From assembly GCF_023516615.1 (NCBI RefSeq), contig NZ_JAMGBF010000144.1, positions 1 through 34,803 on the forward strand: DNA of 34,803 nt, in the 5' to 3' direction. Of the stretch, positions 1-7,490 are shown in pieces. A program made the position numbers and the translations under genes. The stretch is from Streptomyces panaciradicis. Its GTDB lineage: Bacteria > Actinomycetota > Actinomycetes > Streptomycetales > Streptomycetaceae. The notes below the pieces were generated by a model, which was not told the DNA's origin, searched no databases, and worked only from the letters and a program-made list of their open reading frames with translations. Every line of letters starts with the position of its first letter. The first letter of the stretch is position 1.

Positions 1-240
1 GCAGCGGCTGCGGCGCTCGCCGGGGCAGCGGCTGCGGCTCTCGCCGGGGTGGCGGCCTGGGCGCTTGCCGGGGCGGGGGCCTGGGCGCTTGCCGGGACGG
101 GGACCGGATCGCCGGTCGCAGCGCTCGCCGGAGCAGCGGCTGCGGCGCTCGCCGGGGCAGCGGCTGCGGCTCTCGCCGGGGTGGCGGCCTGGGCGCTTGC
201 CGGGACGGGGACCGGATCGCCGGTCGCAGCGCTCGCCGGG
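1..240. repeat. 24-bp/132-bp tandem repeats encoding the Ala-Pro tail
   Basis: Bases 1-132 recur at 133-240 with offset 132; the second copy lacks one 24-bp subunit (108 versus 132 bp). Subunits of 24 bp correspond to 8 codons on the minus strand, so the regulator's reading frame is kept. The plus-strand reading of the same repeat (Ala-Leu-Ala-Gly rich) is a shadow. The array may continue beyond the window. Confidence 0.85.
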
Positions 241-938
241 GCAGTGATAGGGGCGCTCGCCGGGGTGGCGGTGGGGTCGTCGGCCGCGCGGGACTGGGAG
301 AGGTAGCTGTAGGCGGAGGCACGGGAGATGCCGAGTCTGGCGGCGACCTGCTCGACGGCGCGGCGCACGGCGAAGACGCCGTGTTCGTCGAGGCCGCGGA
401 ACAGGGCGAGGCGCTGGGTGCGGTCGAGTCCGCCCCAGGGCCGGTCCGGCCCGATCCGGTGGGCGTCGAGGATGGCGTCCACGACGGAGTCGATGTCGTT
501 GCCGAAGGTGGTGACGGGGGGTTCGGCCACGGTGCCGGTGGCTCCGGCGAGGGCGCCGAGCAGGGCGTGGGCCTCGCTCACCGCGGTGACGTCCACGTTG
601 AGGCACAGGGCGCCGAAGACCGCTCCCGTGGAGTCGCGCAGCACCAGGGTCGACGCCTTGACCAGCTTGCCCGAGCGGGCGCGGGTGACGTAGTTCAGCT
701 CGTCCTCGGCCCGGTCGCCGCGGGCGAGGACCCGCATACCGATCTCGCTCATCGCGCCGCCCACCGCCCGCCCGGTCACCGAGCCGGCGACGGCGACGAC
801 CGAGTTCTCCGGGTGCCGGTAGTCGTGCAGGACCGCCTCGCAGACCGGCCCGAACGTCGCCGCGATCCCGTCCGCGACAGGACGCAGCGCGGCGAGGATC
901 GCGTCCCTCTCCGCATCCAGAGTCTGTTCCTCCGTCAC
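1..938 (-). CDS. YheO-like PAS / DauR-type HTH regulator with repetitive Ala-Pro tail (partial, C-terminus cut by window edge)
   Basis: My own translation from a GTG at 938 runs open to the window edge (at least 312 residues). Residues about 1-130 look like a YheO/PAS-type sensor domain (start VTEEQTLDAERDAIL, then LCLNVDVTAV near the end of the domain). A C-terminal helix-turn-helix near residues 185-210 contains VAARLGISRASAYSYL, typical of DauR/YheO-family cytosolic transcription regulators. Such proteins usually end close to this point at about 220 residues. Here an Ala/Pro/Ser tail of at least 98 residues follows, built of 8-residue units like APASAAAA. The start is fixed by an in-frame TAG at 948-950 with no other start codon. 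The gene lies 4 nt after the stop of the upstream nuclease-like gene. A TAGTCT box 6 nt before the GTG suggests a leaderless promoter. Family is confident; the ligand is unknown. Confidence 0.8.
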   Translation of the reverse strand, partial: MTEEQTLDAERDAILAALRPVADGIAATFGPVCEAVLHDYRHPENSVVAVAGSVTGRAVGGAMSEIGMRVLARGDRAEDELNYVTRARSGKLVKASTLVLRDSTGAVFGALCLNVDVTAVSEAHALLGALAGATGTVAEPPVTTFGNDIDSVVDAILDAHRIGPDRPWGGLDRTQRLALFRGLDEHGVFAVRRAVEQVAARLGISRASAYSYLSQSRAADDPTATPASAPITAPASAATGDPVPVPASAQAATPARAAAAAPASAAAAAPASAATGDPVPVPASAQAPAPASAQAATPARAAAAAPASAAAA

Positions 939-942
939 GCGC

Positions 943-2298
943 CTAGACTAATGGTCCAACTCCTGGACGGAAAGTCCAGGAGGAGAGGTGGTCGTGGGTC
1001 GCGGCGTACGTCACCGCCTCCCGGGCGGCGTGGCGGTCGCCGACCGTTTCCCACCAGGGGTGGGTGTGCATCTCCTCGGCGAGGCGCCGGCACCGCTCCC
1101 GCGCGTCCACCAGACGCTCCCGCTGATCGCCGGAGATCTCCGCGCGGCCGGCCGCGATGTCCGCGCCGCTGGGCAGATGCGCGGCGATGTCCGCGGCGTG
1201 CTCCAGCGCGCGGGTGAAGGTGCGCCGGGCGGCCACCAGGTCACCGGGTATGACGAACTCGCCGACGACGAAGGGCCGGGAGAACTCGGACGGCCCGGGT
1301 TCGGTGTGCCACAGCGAGGCGTCGATGGACTGCCCGTCGTCCCGCGCGCGGGTGAGCTCGGACCGTACGCCGTCCTCCGCCCCGTCGGCGCGGGAACGCC
1401 CGGTCCGGCCCGCCGCCTCCGCGGGGCGCACACCCGGCCCGCCCGGATCGGGCTCGGGCCGGCCTTCGAGGAACTCCTCCTTGTCGGTGGGGGTGACCCA
1501 CATATGCCAGCCGCGGCGGCCCGCCGGGTGGGGCAGGTACAGCGAGACCAGCTCGCCCGTCGCCGCGCGCCGGATGACGTCGTCGTAGTAGAGCCCCCGG
1601 ACCGGCTCCCACAGTGCGTGCCTGCCGCCGCAGCGGCCGGCGCCCTGGCGCGGGCAGGGCACCGGGTTGCCCCAGTCGCAGCGGGACATGTGCAGTTGCT
1701 TGATGCCGCCGCGCACCGGCAGGGCGGCACGGTCGGTCACGTCACGCCAGCTCTGTACGTTCAGCCGGGCCCAGGGGGCGCGGTCGATCGGTATCGCGTT
1801 CTCGTTGTTGACCAGCCAGAGCGGGGTCAGCCCGGCCCGGCGCGCGATCCGGGTGCGGTCGTCGACGGAACCGCCCGCTATCGCGGCCAGCTGGATTTCA
1901 TAGGCGAGGCGACGGCTGTCCGCGCCCTCGACCGTGACATCCGCGCGCCCCATTTCCGGTCGGTCTCCCTCCGGCCGGGTCACCCGGAATCCCTCCCCCG
2001 CGGCGACCTTCGCCGTGTATTCCCCCAGCGCCTTGTGGAGATCGCTTTCGGCCTTCGTCTCGGGGCGTTCTCCTTTTGCCACATGCATGGCGTGCGGACG
2101 GCCGTCGACCTTGCGGATGGTCATGAAGCCCGGGCAGATGAAGCCCTCGTCCTCATGGGCTTCCAGGCAGTAGAGAAGATCCGGTTGGTAATTGCCGTAG
2201 ATCTCGTCGAGCAGCCGAGGGTATTCGGGATGCCCGAGATCGGCCTCGGTCAGGTCGAGCGTGATGCCGAGGCCCCTGTGCCAGACGCTGTAGGTCAT
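943..2298 (-). CDS. CoiA-like protein with PD-(D/E)XK nuclease-type core
   Basis: A 451-aa protein read from the ATG at 2298; the longer frame begins at TTG and adds 15 unlikely residues. The N-terminal half resembles competence protein CoiA: cysteines in LLYCLEAHEDEGFICPGF, an ESDLHKALGEY helix, then RADVTVEG followed by LAYEIQLAAI and DDRTRIARRAG. This matches the D...ExQ pattern of the CoiA PD-(D/E)XK core followed by its Arg-Thr helix. A second Cys cluster (CDWGNPVPCPRQGAGRCGG) may bind zinc. The C-terminal third is not recognised and looks helical. CoiA processes incoming DNA in Firmicutes; in Streptomyces, where related proteins are annotated hypothetical, the role is unknown. It is followed after 4 nt by the YheO-like regulator and probably co-transcribed with it. 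Confidence 0.6.
   Translation of the reverse strand: MTYSVWHRGLGITLDLTEADLGHPEYPRLLDEIYGNYQPDLLYCLEAHEDEGFICPGFMTIRKVDGRPHAMHVAKGERPETKAESDLHKALGEYTAKVAAGEGFRVTRPEGDRPEMGRADVTVEGADSRRLAYEIQLAAIAGGSVDDRTRIARRAGLTPLWLVNNENAIPIDRAPWARLNVQSWRDVTDRAALPVRGGIKQLHMSRCDWGNPVPCPRQGAGRCGGRHALWEPVRGLYYDDVIRRAATGELVSLYLPHPAGRRGWHMWVTPTDKEEFLEGRPEPDPGGPGVRPAEAAGRTGRSRADGAEDGVRSELTRARDDGQSIDASLWHTEPGPSEFSRPFVVGEFVIPGDLVAARRTFTRALEHAADIAAHLPSGADIAAGRAEISGDQRERLVDARERCRRLAEEMHTHPWWETVGDRHAAREAVTYAATHDHLSSWTFRPGVGPLV
945..982 (-). promoter_or_regulatory. Candidate leaderless promoter and palindromic operator of the YheO-like regulator
   Basis: A perfect 9-bp inverted repeat (CTCCTGGAC at 960-968, GTCCAGGAG at 974-982, loop GGAAA) lies just upstream of a TAGTCT -10-like box (945-950 on the minus strand) that sits 6 nt before the GTG start. 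A further half-site, GGTCCA, lies at 953-958. The element is inside the last codons of the upstream gene, so it is either an embedded operator for autoregulation or an intra-operon hairpin. The promoter assignment is inference. Confidence 0.45.
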
Positions 2299-2329
2299 AT
2301 TGCGAGAGTAGGACGCGGCACTGACAATC

Positions 2330-2364
2330 GGCCCCGGCGCCAACTCCCGTCGGCGCCGGGGGCC
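2330..2364. terminator. GC-rich hairpin followed by T4
   Basis: GGCCCCGGCGCC (2330-2341) pairs with GGCGCCGGGGGCC (2352-2364) with one bulged G and a 10-nt loop; TTTT follows on the plus strand. It lies between the stop of the SDR gene and the start of the CoiA-like gene, both on the minus strand, and probably insulates them. Confidence 0.6.
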
Positions 2365-2385
2365 TTTTGCCGGGGGATTTCCGGA

Positions 2386-3078
2386 TCAGGCGACAGGGCC
2401 GTCGCGGTCGATGAATCGTCCGGTGCCGGCGCCGGGTTTTTCGGTGGCGAGGCGGACGATCGCGTCGGTGCCCTCGGTGACGGTCTGGGGGCCGGAGTGG
2501 CCGTTGAGGTCGGTCGCCGTGTAACCGGGATCGGCGGCGTTGACGCGAATGTCCTTGAAGGCCTTGGCGTATTGAGTGGTCAGCATCGTCAGGGCCGCTT
2601 TGGAGGCCGTGTAGAGAGGCGCGATCACCGACGACTCGATTCTCGACGGGTCCTGGGTGAGCGCGAGGGACCCCATTCCGCTGCTGACGTTGACGACGAC
2701 CGGGTCCGGGGACCGGCGCAGCAGCGGAAGGAACGCGGTGGTCGTGCGGATCACGCCGAAGACGTTGACGTCGAAGACGCTCAGCGCGTCGGCGCCGGTC
2801 AGTTCGCCGGGATCGCCGTGGGGGCCGTGCACGCCGGCGTTGTTGATCAGGACGTCGACCACGCCCTCGTGCGCGGCGACGTCGGCGGCGGCCGCCGCGA
2901 CGGAGGCGTCGTCGGTGACGTCGATGGGGACGAATCGCGCGCCCAGCGCGGCGGCGGCAGCGGCCCCGCGCCCGGGGTCGCGCGCGCCCAGGATCACGGT
3001 GTGGCCGAGCGCGACGAGACGGCGTGCGGTCTCGTGGCCGAGCCCCTTGTTGGCTCCGGTGATGAACGTGGTGGTCAT
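2386..3078 (-). CDS. Short-chain dehydrogenase/reductase (SDR)
   Basis: A 230-aa classical SDR: Rossmann motif TGANKGLG at residues 6-13, NNAG in the central strand, catalytic YTASK (YxxxK), and a post-catalytic ADPGYTATDLN segment. NAD(P)-dependent oxidoreductase of unknown substrate, cytosolic. The ATG at 3078 puts the first beta strand (TTTFITGAN) at the N-terminus as is usual; an upstream in-frame ATG at 3183 would read through the shared promoter region and overlap the divergent regulator, so it is rejected. It is divergently transcribed from the MmyB-type XRE regulator with about 100 bp between them, an arrangement that usually means the regulator controls the SDR. Confidence 0.9.
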   Translation of the reverse strand: MTTTFITGANKGLGHETARRLVALGHTVILGARDPGRGAAAAAALGARFVPIDVTDDASVAAAAADVAAHEGVVDVLINNAGVHGPHGDPGELTGADALSVFDVNVFGVIRTTTAFLPLLRRSPDPVVVNVSSGMGSLALTQDPSRIESSVIAPLYTASKAALTMLTTQYAKAFKDIRVNAADPGYTATDLNGHSGPQTVTEGTDAIVRLATEKPGAGTGRFIDRDGPVA

Positions 3079-3104
3079 GCGTCGATCGTTCAGGGGCCGA
3101 CGCA

Positions 3105-3117
3105 CCCTGCGCCAGGG
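3105..3117. promoter_or_regulatory. Small inverted repeat in the SDR/XRE divergent promoter
   Basis: CCCTG (3105-3109) and CAGGG (3113-3117) with a 3-nt spacer lie in the 103-bp region between the two divergent starts. It could be an operator of the XRE regulator; short GC-rich palindromes arise by chance, so support is weak. Confidence 0.25.
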
Positions 3118-3181
3118 AGACGTCGACCGTAGGAAAGGCAGTACCAGGACCACAGGGGGACTTCCAGGCAGGATGGATCGC

Positions 3182-4057
3182 ATGACGGCGAGAGACGGGG
3201 TCGGACTGGGCGCGACGATCCGCGCCTGGCGGGAGCGGCTGTCGCCGTCCTCGGTGGGGCTTCCCTCCGGGCCGGGACGACGCGCGGCGGGACTGCGCCG
3301 CGAGGAACTCGCCGAACGCGCCGGTGTGTCGGTCGACTACGTGGTGCGGCTGGAGCAGGGGCGGGCCACGACACCCTCCGCCCAGGTGGTCGCGTCCCTG
3401 GCGAACGCGCTGCACCTGAGCTCCGCCGAGCGCGACCACCTGCACCGTCTGGCGGGCCTGGCCGCTCCGGACGCCGGAGTCGTGCCCGATACGATCCCGC
3501 CCGGCGTCCGGCGCGTGGTCGACCGGCTCGGAGACGTCGCGGTGGCCGTGTTCGCGGCCGACTGGCAGATGCTGTGGTGGAACCCCGGATGGGCGGCGCT
3601 GCTCGGCGACCCGGCGCTCGCGCCGCCCGGGCTGCGCAACTTCGCCCGGGAGCGCTTCCCAGTCGGCCCCGACCGTGTCCGCATCGCCCTGTGGCCGGTG
3701 CTCGTACGGGACGGCCACACCTCCGACCTGGCCGTCGTCTCCGACCTGCGCCGCGCGGCCGGCCGCTTCCCGCACGACGCCCGGCTGACCGAGCTGATCC
3801 AGGTGCTGGTCACCGGCAACGAGACGTTCGCGCGGCTGTGGGCGAGCGGCACGGTGGGCGCGCACCGCGAGGACCGCAAGAGGGTCGAGCATCCCGTCGC
3901 CGGTGCCGTGGAGGTGGACTGCGACGTCCTGACCGACGGGGACTCCGAGCTGAAGATCGTGATCCTGTCGGCGGCGTCCGGCGCTGCGAACGCGGCCGCC
4001 TTCAGACTCGCCCTGAGCGACCGCGCCGCGGTCGCCACGCCCGCAGCAGGAGCGTGA
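3182..4057 (+). CDS. XRE-family regulator with MmyB-like ligand-binding domain
   Basis: A 291-aa protein. Residues about 8-80 form an XRE helix-turn-helix with the MmyB hallmark RRAAGLRREELAERAGVS followed by VDYVVRLEQGR. Residues about 100-275 are the MmyB-like PAS-type ligand domain, including WQMLWWNPGWAALLGD and NFARERFP and a late segment resembling ...EVDCDVLTDGDSELKIVIL. This family is common in Streptomyces next to SDR or other oxidoreductase genes and is thought to sense a small hydrophobic ligand. ATG 3182 is preferred over ATG 3173 because GGCAGGA at 3167-3173 is then correctly spaced. It is divergent from the SDR gene. The C-terminal Ala-rich end (ATPAAGA) looks normal. Confidence 0.9.
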   Translation: MTARDGVGLGATIRAWRERLSPSSVGLPSGPGRRAAGLRREELAERAGVSVDYVVRLEQGRATTPSAQVVASLANALHLSSAERDHLHRLAGLAAPDAGVVPDTIPPGVRRVVDRLGDVAVAVFAADWQMLWWNPGWAALLGDPALAPPGLRNFARERFPVGPDRVRIALWPVLVRDGHTSDLAVVSDLRRAAGRFPHDARLTELIQVLVTGNETFARLWASGTVGAHREDRKRVEHPVAGAVEVDCDVLTDGDSELKIVILSAASGAANAAAFRLALSDRAAVATPAAGA

Positions 4058-4073
4058 CCGCCGAGCCCGGCCG

Positions 4074-4223
4074 CTGACCCCCGAGGGCGACGGCACCCGG
4101 GGCGACGTCGAACTGACGCGCGAGCCGAGCACGGTCAGGGGCAGGATGCTCGCCGCGCTCCTCCCCCTGGCCGCCCCCGCATCGCTGCGCAAGTCCTTCG
4201 CGGGGCCGCTGCAGGCGAGGTGA
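4074..4223 (+). pseudogene. Relic of an SRPBCC-family (polyketide cyclase/START-like) protein C-terminus
   Basis: The plus-strand frame ending at TGA 4221-4223 reads LTPEGDGTRGDVELTREP, then a short hydrophobic stretch and a final KSFAGPLQAR. This resembles the last strand and long C-terminal helix of SRPBCC proteins (typical pattern: pegdGTrv.. then ..L..sl). There is no upstream start or N-terminal domain: the frame runs back into the 3-prime end of the XRE gene in another phase. I infer a decayed gene truncated from its 5-prime side. A true hairpin terminator directly follows. Confidence 0.5.
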
Positions 4224-4232
4224 GCCGTCACC

Positions 4233-4278
4233 TGTGCGGGAGGGGCCGACAGCATCCGCTGCCGGCCCCTCCCGCACA
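4233..4278. terminator. Strong bidirectional hairpin terminator
   Basis: A 16-bp perfect stem (4233-4248 with 4263-4278; arms TGTGCGGGAGGGGCCG and its complement) is extended inward by CAGC/GCTG around a 4-nt loop with one mismatch. It lies between the plus-strand relic/XRE gene and the convergent tannase gene. Confidence 0.85.
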
Positions 4279-4328
4279 TGGACCCGCGCCCCCCGCCTCA
4301 GCAGGTCGCCTCCGCGAGAGGGTGCCGT

Positions 4329-5948
4329 TCAGTGCCGGGGCGGGGAGACGCAGGTGAAGCTGGAGGCGGCGGCCGGGTCGCCGTGGCCCTTGTAGCGGGA
4401 CACCCGCGGGTAGCCACACAGGTCGCGGGTGACGCTGTGGCCGTCTGCGTCGATCAGGGTGGCGGGCAGCGTCCTGGGCGCCTTGCCGTGCTCGACCCAG
4501 TCGGTCAGCGCGGCGAGACCGTCGGCCGAACCGTCACCGCCGTCGAGTCCGCAGTGGTCGGTGCTGGGGGCGAGGAAGAGGCGGTAGAAGTCGTCGACCT
4601 TCTCGGTTCCGCCGAGTTCCCGCTCGACCGTCTGGCGGTACCGCACGGTGCCCTGGGCGGGAATGTACTGGTCGGCGTCGCCGTGCCAGGTCAGCAGCTT
4701 GCCGCCGGCCTCGCGGAAGGCCGACAGATCGGGGTCGTCCGTGCCGATGATGTCGTCGTACGCCGCCTGGGACTGCCTGAACAGCCGGGTGAAACGGTCG
4801 TAGGTGAGCTGCGTGACGTCGAGGGACGGGTCCTTCGCCACCCACAGCTTCACCCAGGCGGCCGGCACCGGGAACGGCGCGGCCGTGACGTGCCCGTCGG
4901 CGTCGGGGTCGGAGTGCCCGGCCAGGGCCCATATGTCGGCGCCGATGGGGACGCCGTACCAGAGCCTCTTCCCGGAGGCGGTGCGCGGACCGTCCCAGAT
5001 CTTGCGTACGACGGTGGCGTCGGCCGCCGTGACGGTCAACTCCTCGCCCTCGCACGTGACTTTGGTCCCGATCAGCCGGCGTGGGTCGAAGTCGCAGCGG
5101 GAGGGGTCGCCGACCAGGCCGTCGCGGACGCCGTCGAGCGAGTCGCAGGCCCTGACGGCGGCCTTGGTGAAGGCGTCGAACTCGCACCGGGACGGGTAGG
5201 TCTTCTCGTTGTGCATGACCACCTGCGGCCACAGGGTGGCGACTTCGAACTCGTCCCAGTTGACGGCGGGCGCGTCGGCGAGGATGCCGTCGTAGTCGCC
5301 GGGGTGGCGCTGGGCCTCCATGTAGCCCTGGCGGCCGCCGGTGGAGCAGCCGGTGAAGTAGGAGTGGGCGGGGCGCCTGCCGTAGACCGCGCCGACGACC
5401 TGCTTGCCGACGACCGCCGCCTCGTGCTGGGAGCGGGAGGCGAAGTTCTTCAGCAGGGCGGTGTCGACCCGGCCCTCGCCGTCCAGCGCCCAGCCGGTGT
5501 CCAGGGCGTCACCGACGCCGGCGTCGGTGGTGACGGCGGCGTAGCCGTTCTTGACGGCGGTGCCCAGTCCGACACCGTTGTCACCGGCCAGGTAGGCGGC
5601 ACCGCCGAGACCCTGGAAGCGGCCGTTCCATCCGCTGACGGGCAGCCAGGTACGCACGGTGGCATGGTCGTTGGCGCCCGGATGGGTGAGGGTCACCGTC
5701 ACCTCGCAGTAGGCCGGGACCCCGGAGACCGAGCCGCCCAGGACGCCGGAACCGGTGATGGTGCCGCCCTGCCGGCCGGCCGCGGACACGGACTCCACCT
5801 CGGTGCCGGCCGGCGCCTTCACGGACGGCGCCGAGCAGCCGAACGGGGCTGCGGCGGCGGAACCCCGTGGCTCCGCCGAGGCGGTCGGCAGGTACAGCGC
5901 CGCGGCCAGGGGCACGCCGGCGGCAAGGACGGTGAGAAGTCGTCTCAT
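4329..5948 (-). CDS. Secreted tannase/feruloyl esterase family hydrolase
   Basis: A 539-aa protein with a Sec signal peptide (RR followed by a hydrophobic stretch, likely cleavage after PTASA near residue 25). The tannase/feruloyl esterase (PF07519) features are all visible: nucleophile in GCSTGG (Cys201-Ser202), Asp in WHGDADQYI (Asp426) and DHC (His465-Cys466). This is the CS-D-HC arrangement, in which the two neighbouring cysteines form a disulfide joining nucleophile and histidine. Other cysteine pairs suit an extracellular enzyme. Expected role: hydrolysis of gallate or hydroxycinnamate esters from plant polymers outside the cell, feeding aromatic acids inward. The ATG at 5948 is chosen because it begins the signal peptide; an earlier in-frame start at 6011 adds 21 polar residues. 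Monocistronic, bounded by the terminator at 4233-4278. Confidence 0.9.
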   Translation of the reverse strand: MRRLLTVLAAGVPLAAALYLPTASAEPRGSAAAAPFGCSAPSVKAPAGTEVESVSAAGRQGGTITGSGVLGGSVSGVPAYCEVTVTLTHPGANDHATVRTWLPVSGWNGRFQGLGGAAYLAGDNGVGLGTAVKNGYAAVTTDAGVGDALDTGWALDGEGRVDTALLKNFASRSQHEAAVVGKQVVGAVYGRRPAHSYFTGCSTGGRQGYMEAQRHPGDYDGILADAPAVNWDEFEVATLWPQVVMHNEKTYPSRCEFDAFTKAAVRACDSLDGVRDGLVGDPSRCDFDPRRLIGTKVTCEGEELTVTAADATVVRKIWDGPRTASGKRLWYGVPIGADIWALAGHSDPDADGHVTAAPFPVPAAWVKLWVAKDPSLDVTQLTYDRFTRLFRQSQAAYDDIIGTDDPDLSAFREAGGKLLTWHGDADQYIPAQGTVRYRQTVERELGGTEKVDDFYRLFLAPSTDHCGLDGGDGSADGLAALTDWVEHGKAPRTLPATLIDADGHSVTRDLCGYPRVSRYKGHGDPAAASSFTCVSPPRH

Positions 5949-6060
5949 GGGTTTCCCGTTCGGTAGGTGGGTGTAGGTCCGGCCGCTACGGCGCATGTGC
6001 GCGTGCGGCACACGGGCGCGCGCCGATCGCCAACTCAGGCTTGATCAGGGGGCGTTGCGG

Positions 6061-6759
6061 TCAGCGCGTCGCGCCTTGGGCGTCCTCGCCCGTCCGGCGG
6101 CGCTGTTCCTCCCGCAGCCAGCGCGAGTGGTGGCGCTGTGCCCAGGCTCGGCTGACGTGACCGGTGCGCATCCCCAGGCGCGCCTCGGGGTCCGCGAACG
6201 CCTTGCGCATGTGGCCGAGGAGGACGAAGGTGATCGCCCAGGCCACGAGGTCGTGCACGAAGATGGCGCTGGTGCGGGACACGAAGGGCAACAGCCCCGT
6301 GAACCACATCAGCAGGCCGGTGGACAGCATCACCAGCACGGCGCCGGCGATCCAGCCCGCGTACAGCTTCTGGCCCGCGTTGAACTTGCCGGCCGGGCGC
6401 GCCTCGGGTGACGTACGGCGCCTGCGGACGGCGCGCAGCCACTGACGGTCGTACACCGCGAAGCGGTTGAGTCGGCGCAGGTCCGCGCGGAAGGCGGGCG
6501 AGAGGAGCCCCAGCAGTGACGGCAGGGGCAGCGCGACGCCGGACCACTCGTGGACCGTGGCCAACAGATGCCTGCGTCCGACGAGTTGGGCCAAAGGTCC
6601 GAGGTAGAGACAGGCGGCCGAGACCAGGCACAGCAGCATCAGGTAACCGGTCGCCCGGTGGACCATGCGCTCGGCGGTGCTGAACCGGCGTATCCGGCCC
6701 TCGTGTTCAGGCCGCGCCGCCGTGCCGGTCGGCTCCGTCGAGCCAGCCGTCGACCGCAT
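6061..6759 (-). CDS. Four-helix cytochrome b-type membrane subunit
   Basis: About 232 aa with four membrane helices: ATGYLMLLCLVSAACLYLG, EWSGVALPLPSLLGLL, LYAGWIAGAVLVMLSTGLLM and HDLVAWAITFVLLGH. Histidines lie at the helix edges (MVHRATG, VHEWSG, VHDLVAW, GHMRKAF) where b-type hemes bind in formate-dehydrogenase-gamma/thiosulfate-reductase-like cytochromes. It probably passes quinol electrons to the exported molybdopterin enzyme encoded just upstream. I place the start at ATG 6759, which overlaps the preceding gene by 53 nt; the longer in-frame reading to 6999 is the other gene's shadow. It is the last gene of the four-gene operon. The Arg-rich cytosolic C-terminus (WLREEQRRRTGED) fits the positive-inside rule. 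Confidence 0.8.
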   Translation of the reverse strand: MRSTAGSTEPTGTAARPEHEGRIRRFSTAERMVHRATGYLMLLCLVSAACLYLGPLAQLVGRRHLLATVHEWSGVALPLPSLLGLLSPAFRADLRRLNRFAVYDRQWLRAVRRRRTSPEARPAGKFNAGQKLYAGWIAGAVLVMLSTGLLMWFTGLLPFVSRTSAIFVHDLVAWAITFVLLGHMRKAFADPEARLGMRTGHVSRAWAQRHHSRWLREEQRRRTGEDAQGATR

Positions 6760-7471
6760 AACCGCGCTCCTCCCAGTATCCGGGGACGACCTTGTCGGTG
6801 ACCGTGATGCCGGAGAGCCACTTGGCCGACTTGTAGAAGTACATGGGCGCCACGTAGAGGCGGACCGGGCCGCCGTGCGCGTGGGTGATGGGCTTGTCCT
6901 GCATGCCGAGTGCCACCAGAACGTCCGACCGGCGGGCCTGTTCCAGAGTGAGGCTCTCGGTGTAGGCGCCGTCGAAGCAGGTGAAGTGGACCGCCGCACC
7001 CGGGGAACGCACCCCGGCGGCGTCGAGGAGGTCCGCCAGCGGCACTCCCTCGAAGGGCGTGTCGTCGACGCGCCACCCGTCGGTGCACAGGACGTCGTGG
7101 ACCACTCGGGTCTGCGGCAGTGCGCGCAGTTCGTCGAGCGTGTAGGTCCGCGGCCGCTCCACCAGCCCGCCGACGCGGAGTTCGTAGTTCGTCTCGTCCT
7201 TGTGCGGCACCGAGCCGACGACGCTGTAGTAACGGAAGCCGCCCGGGTCGGGCAGCAGACCGGTCAGGCCGGTGGCGTCGACCTCCGAGGCCGCGGCGAG
7301 GAACCCCTCCCAGCCCCGCTGGAGGTACGGCGCGGCGGCGAGCCCCGCCGCACCCGCTCCGAGCATGCCCAGCATCGCCCGCCGCCCGACCGGAGCGCCC
7401 CCGGTCCGGGGCCGCGGCTTCGCCTTCGGCCTCGGCTTCGGCTTCGGCTTCGGCTTCGGCTTCTCCGCCAT
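6707..7471 (-). CDS. Tat-exported molybdopterin-dependent oxidoreductase (SUOX fold, YedY/MsrP-like)
   Basis: A 254-aa protein. Residues 1-22 are a Lys-Pro repeat (KPKPKPKPKPRPKAKPRPR); the twin Arg pair is at 30-31 (GRRAMLGMLGAGAAGLAAAP), a Tat signal or anchor. The body is the oxidoreductase molybdopterin-binding fold: GLVERPRTYTLDELRALP, then the molybdenum-ligand cysteine Cys129 in VVHDVLCTDGWRVDD, then GVPLADLL and the HAHGGPVRL pterin-binding segment. The family includes MsrP/YedY (periplasmic methionine sulfoxide repair) and plant-type sulfite oxidase relatives; the substrate here is not proven. The dimerisation domain of sulfite oxidase is absent. It starts 19 nt after the VOC gene stop and overlaps the cytochrome b gene, its probable electron donor. 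Confidence 0.87.
   Translation of the reverse strand: MAEKPKPKPKPKPRPKAKPRPRTGGAPVGRRAMLGMLGAGAAGLAAAPYLQRGWEGFLAAASEVDATGLTGLLPDPGGFRYYSVVGSVPHKDETNYELRVGGLVERPRTYTLDELRALPQTRVVHDVLCTDGWRVDDTPFEGVPLADLLDAAGVRSPGAAVHFTCFDGAYTESLTLEQARRSDVLVALGMQDKPITHAHGGPVRLYVAPMYFYKSAKWLSGITVTDKVVPGYWEERGYAVDGWLDGADRHGGAA
7416..7463. repeat. Hexanucleotide repeat (GGCTTC)8, imperfect
   Basis: Eight tandem hexamers, six exact GGCTTC and two variants (GCCTTC, GGCCTC), encode the N-terminal Lys-Pro dipeptides of the molybdopterin oxidoreductase. Hexamer slippage would change the tail length by two residues without a frameshift. Confidence 0.85.
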
Positions 7472-7490
7472 GATCCGCGCTCCCTCGCTG

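Noticed and set aside
988..3132. A 714-codon open frame on the plus strand
   Set aside because: It is antisense to the CoiA-like and SDR genes, is rich in Gly, Arg, Val and Ala and has no motif; an effect of GC-biased codon use.
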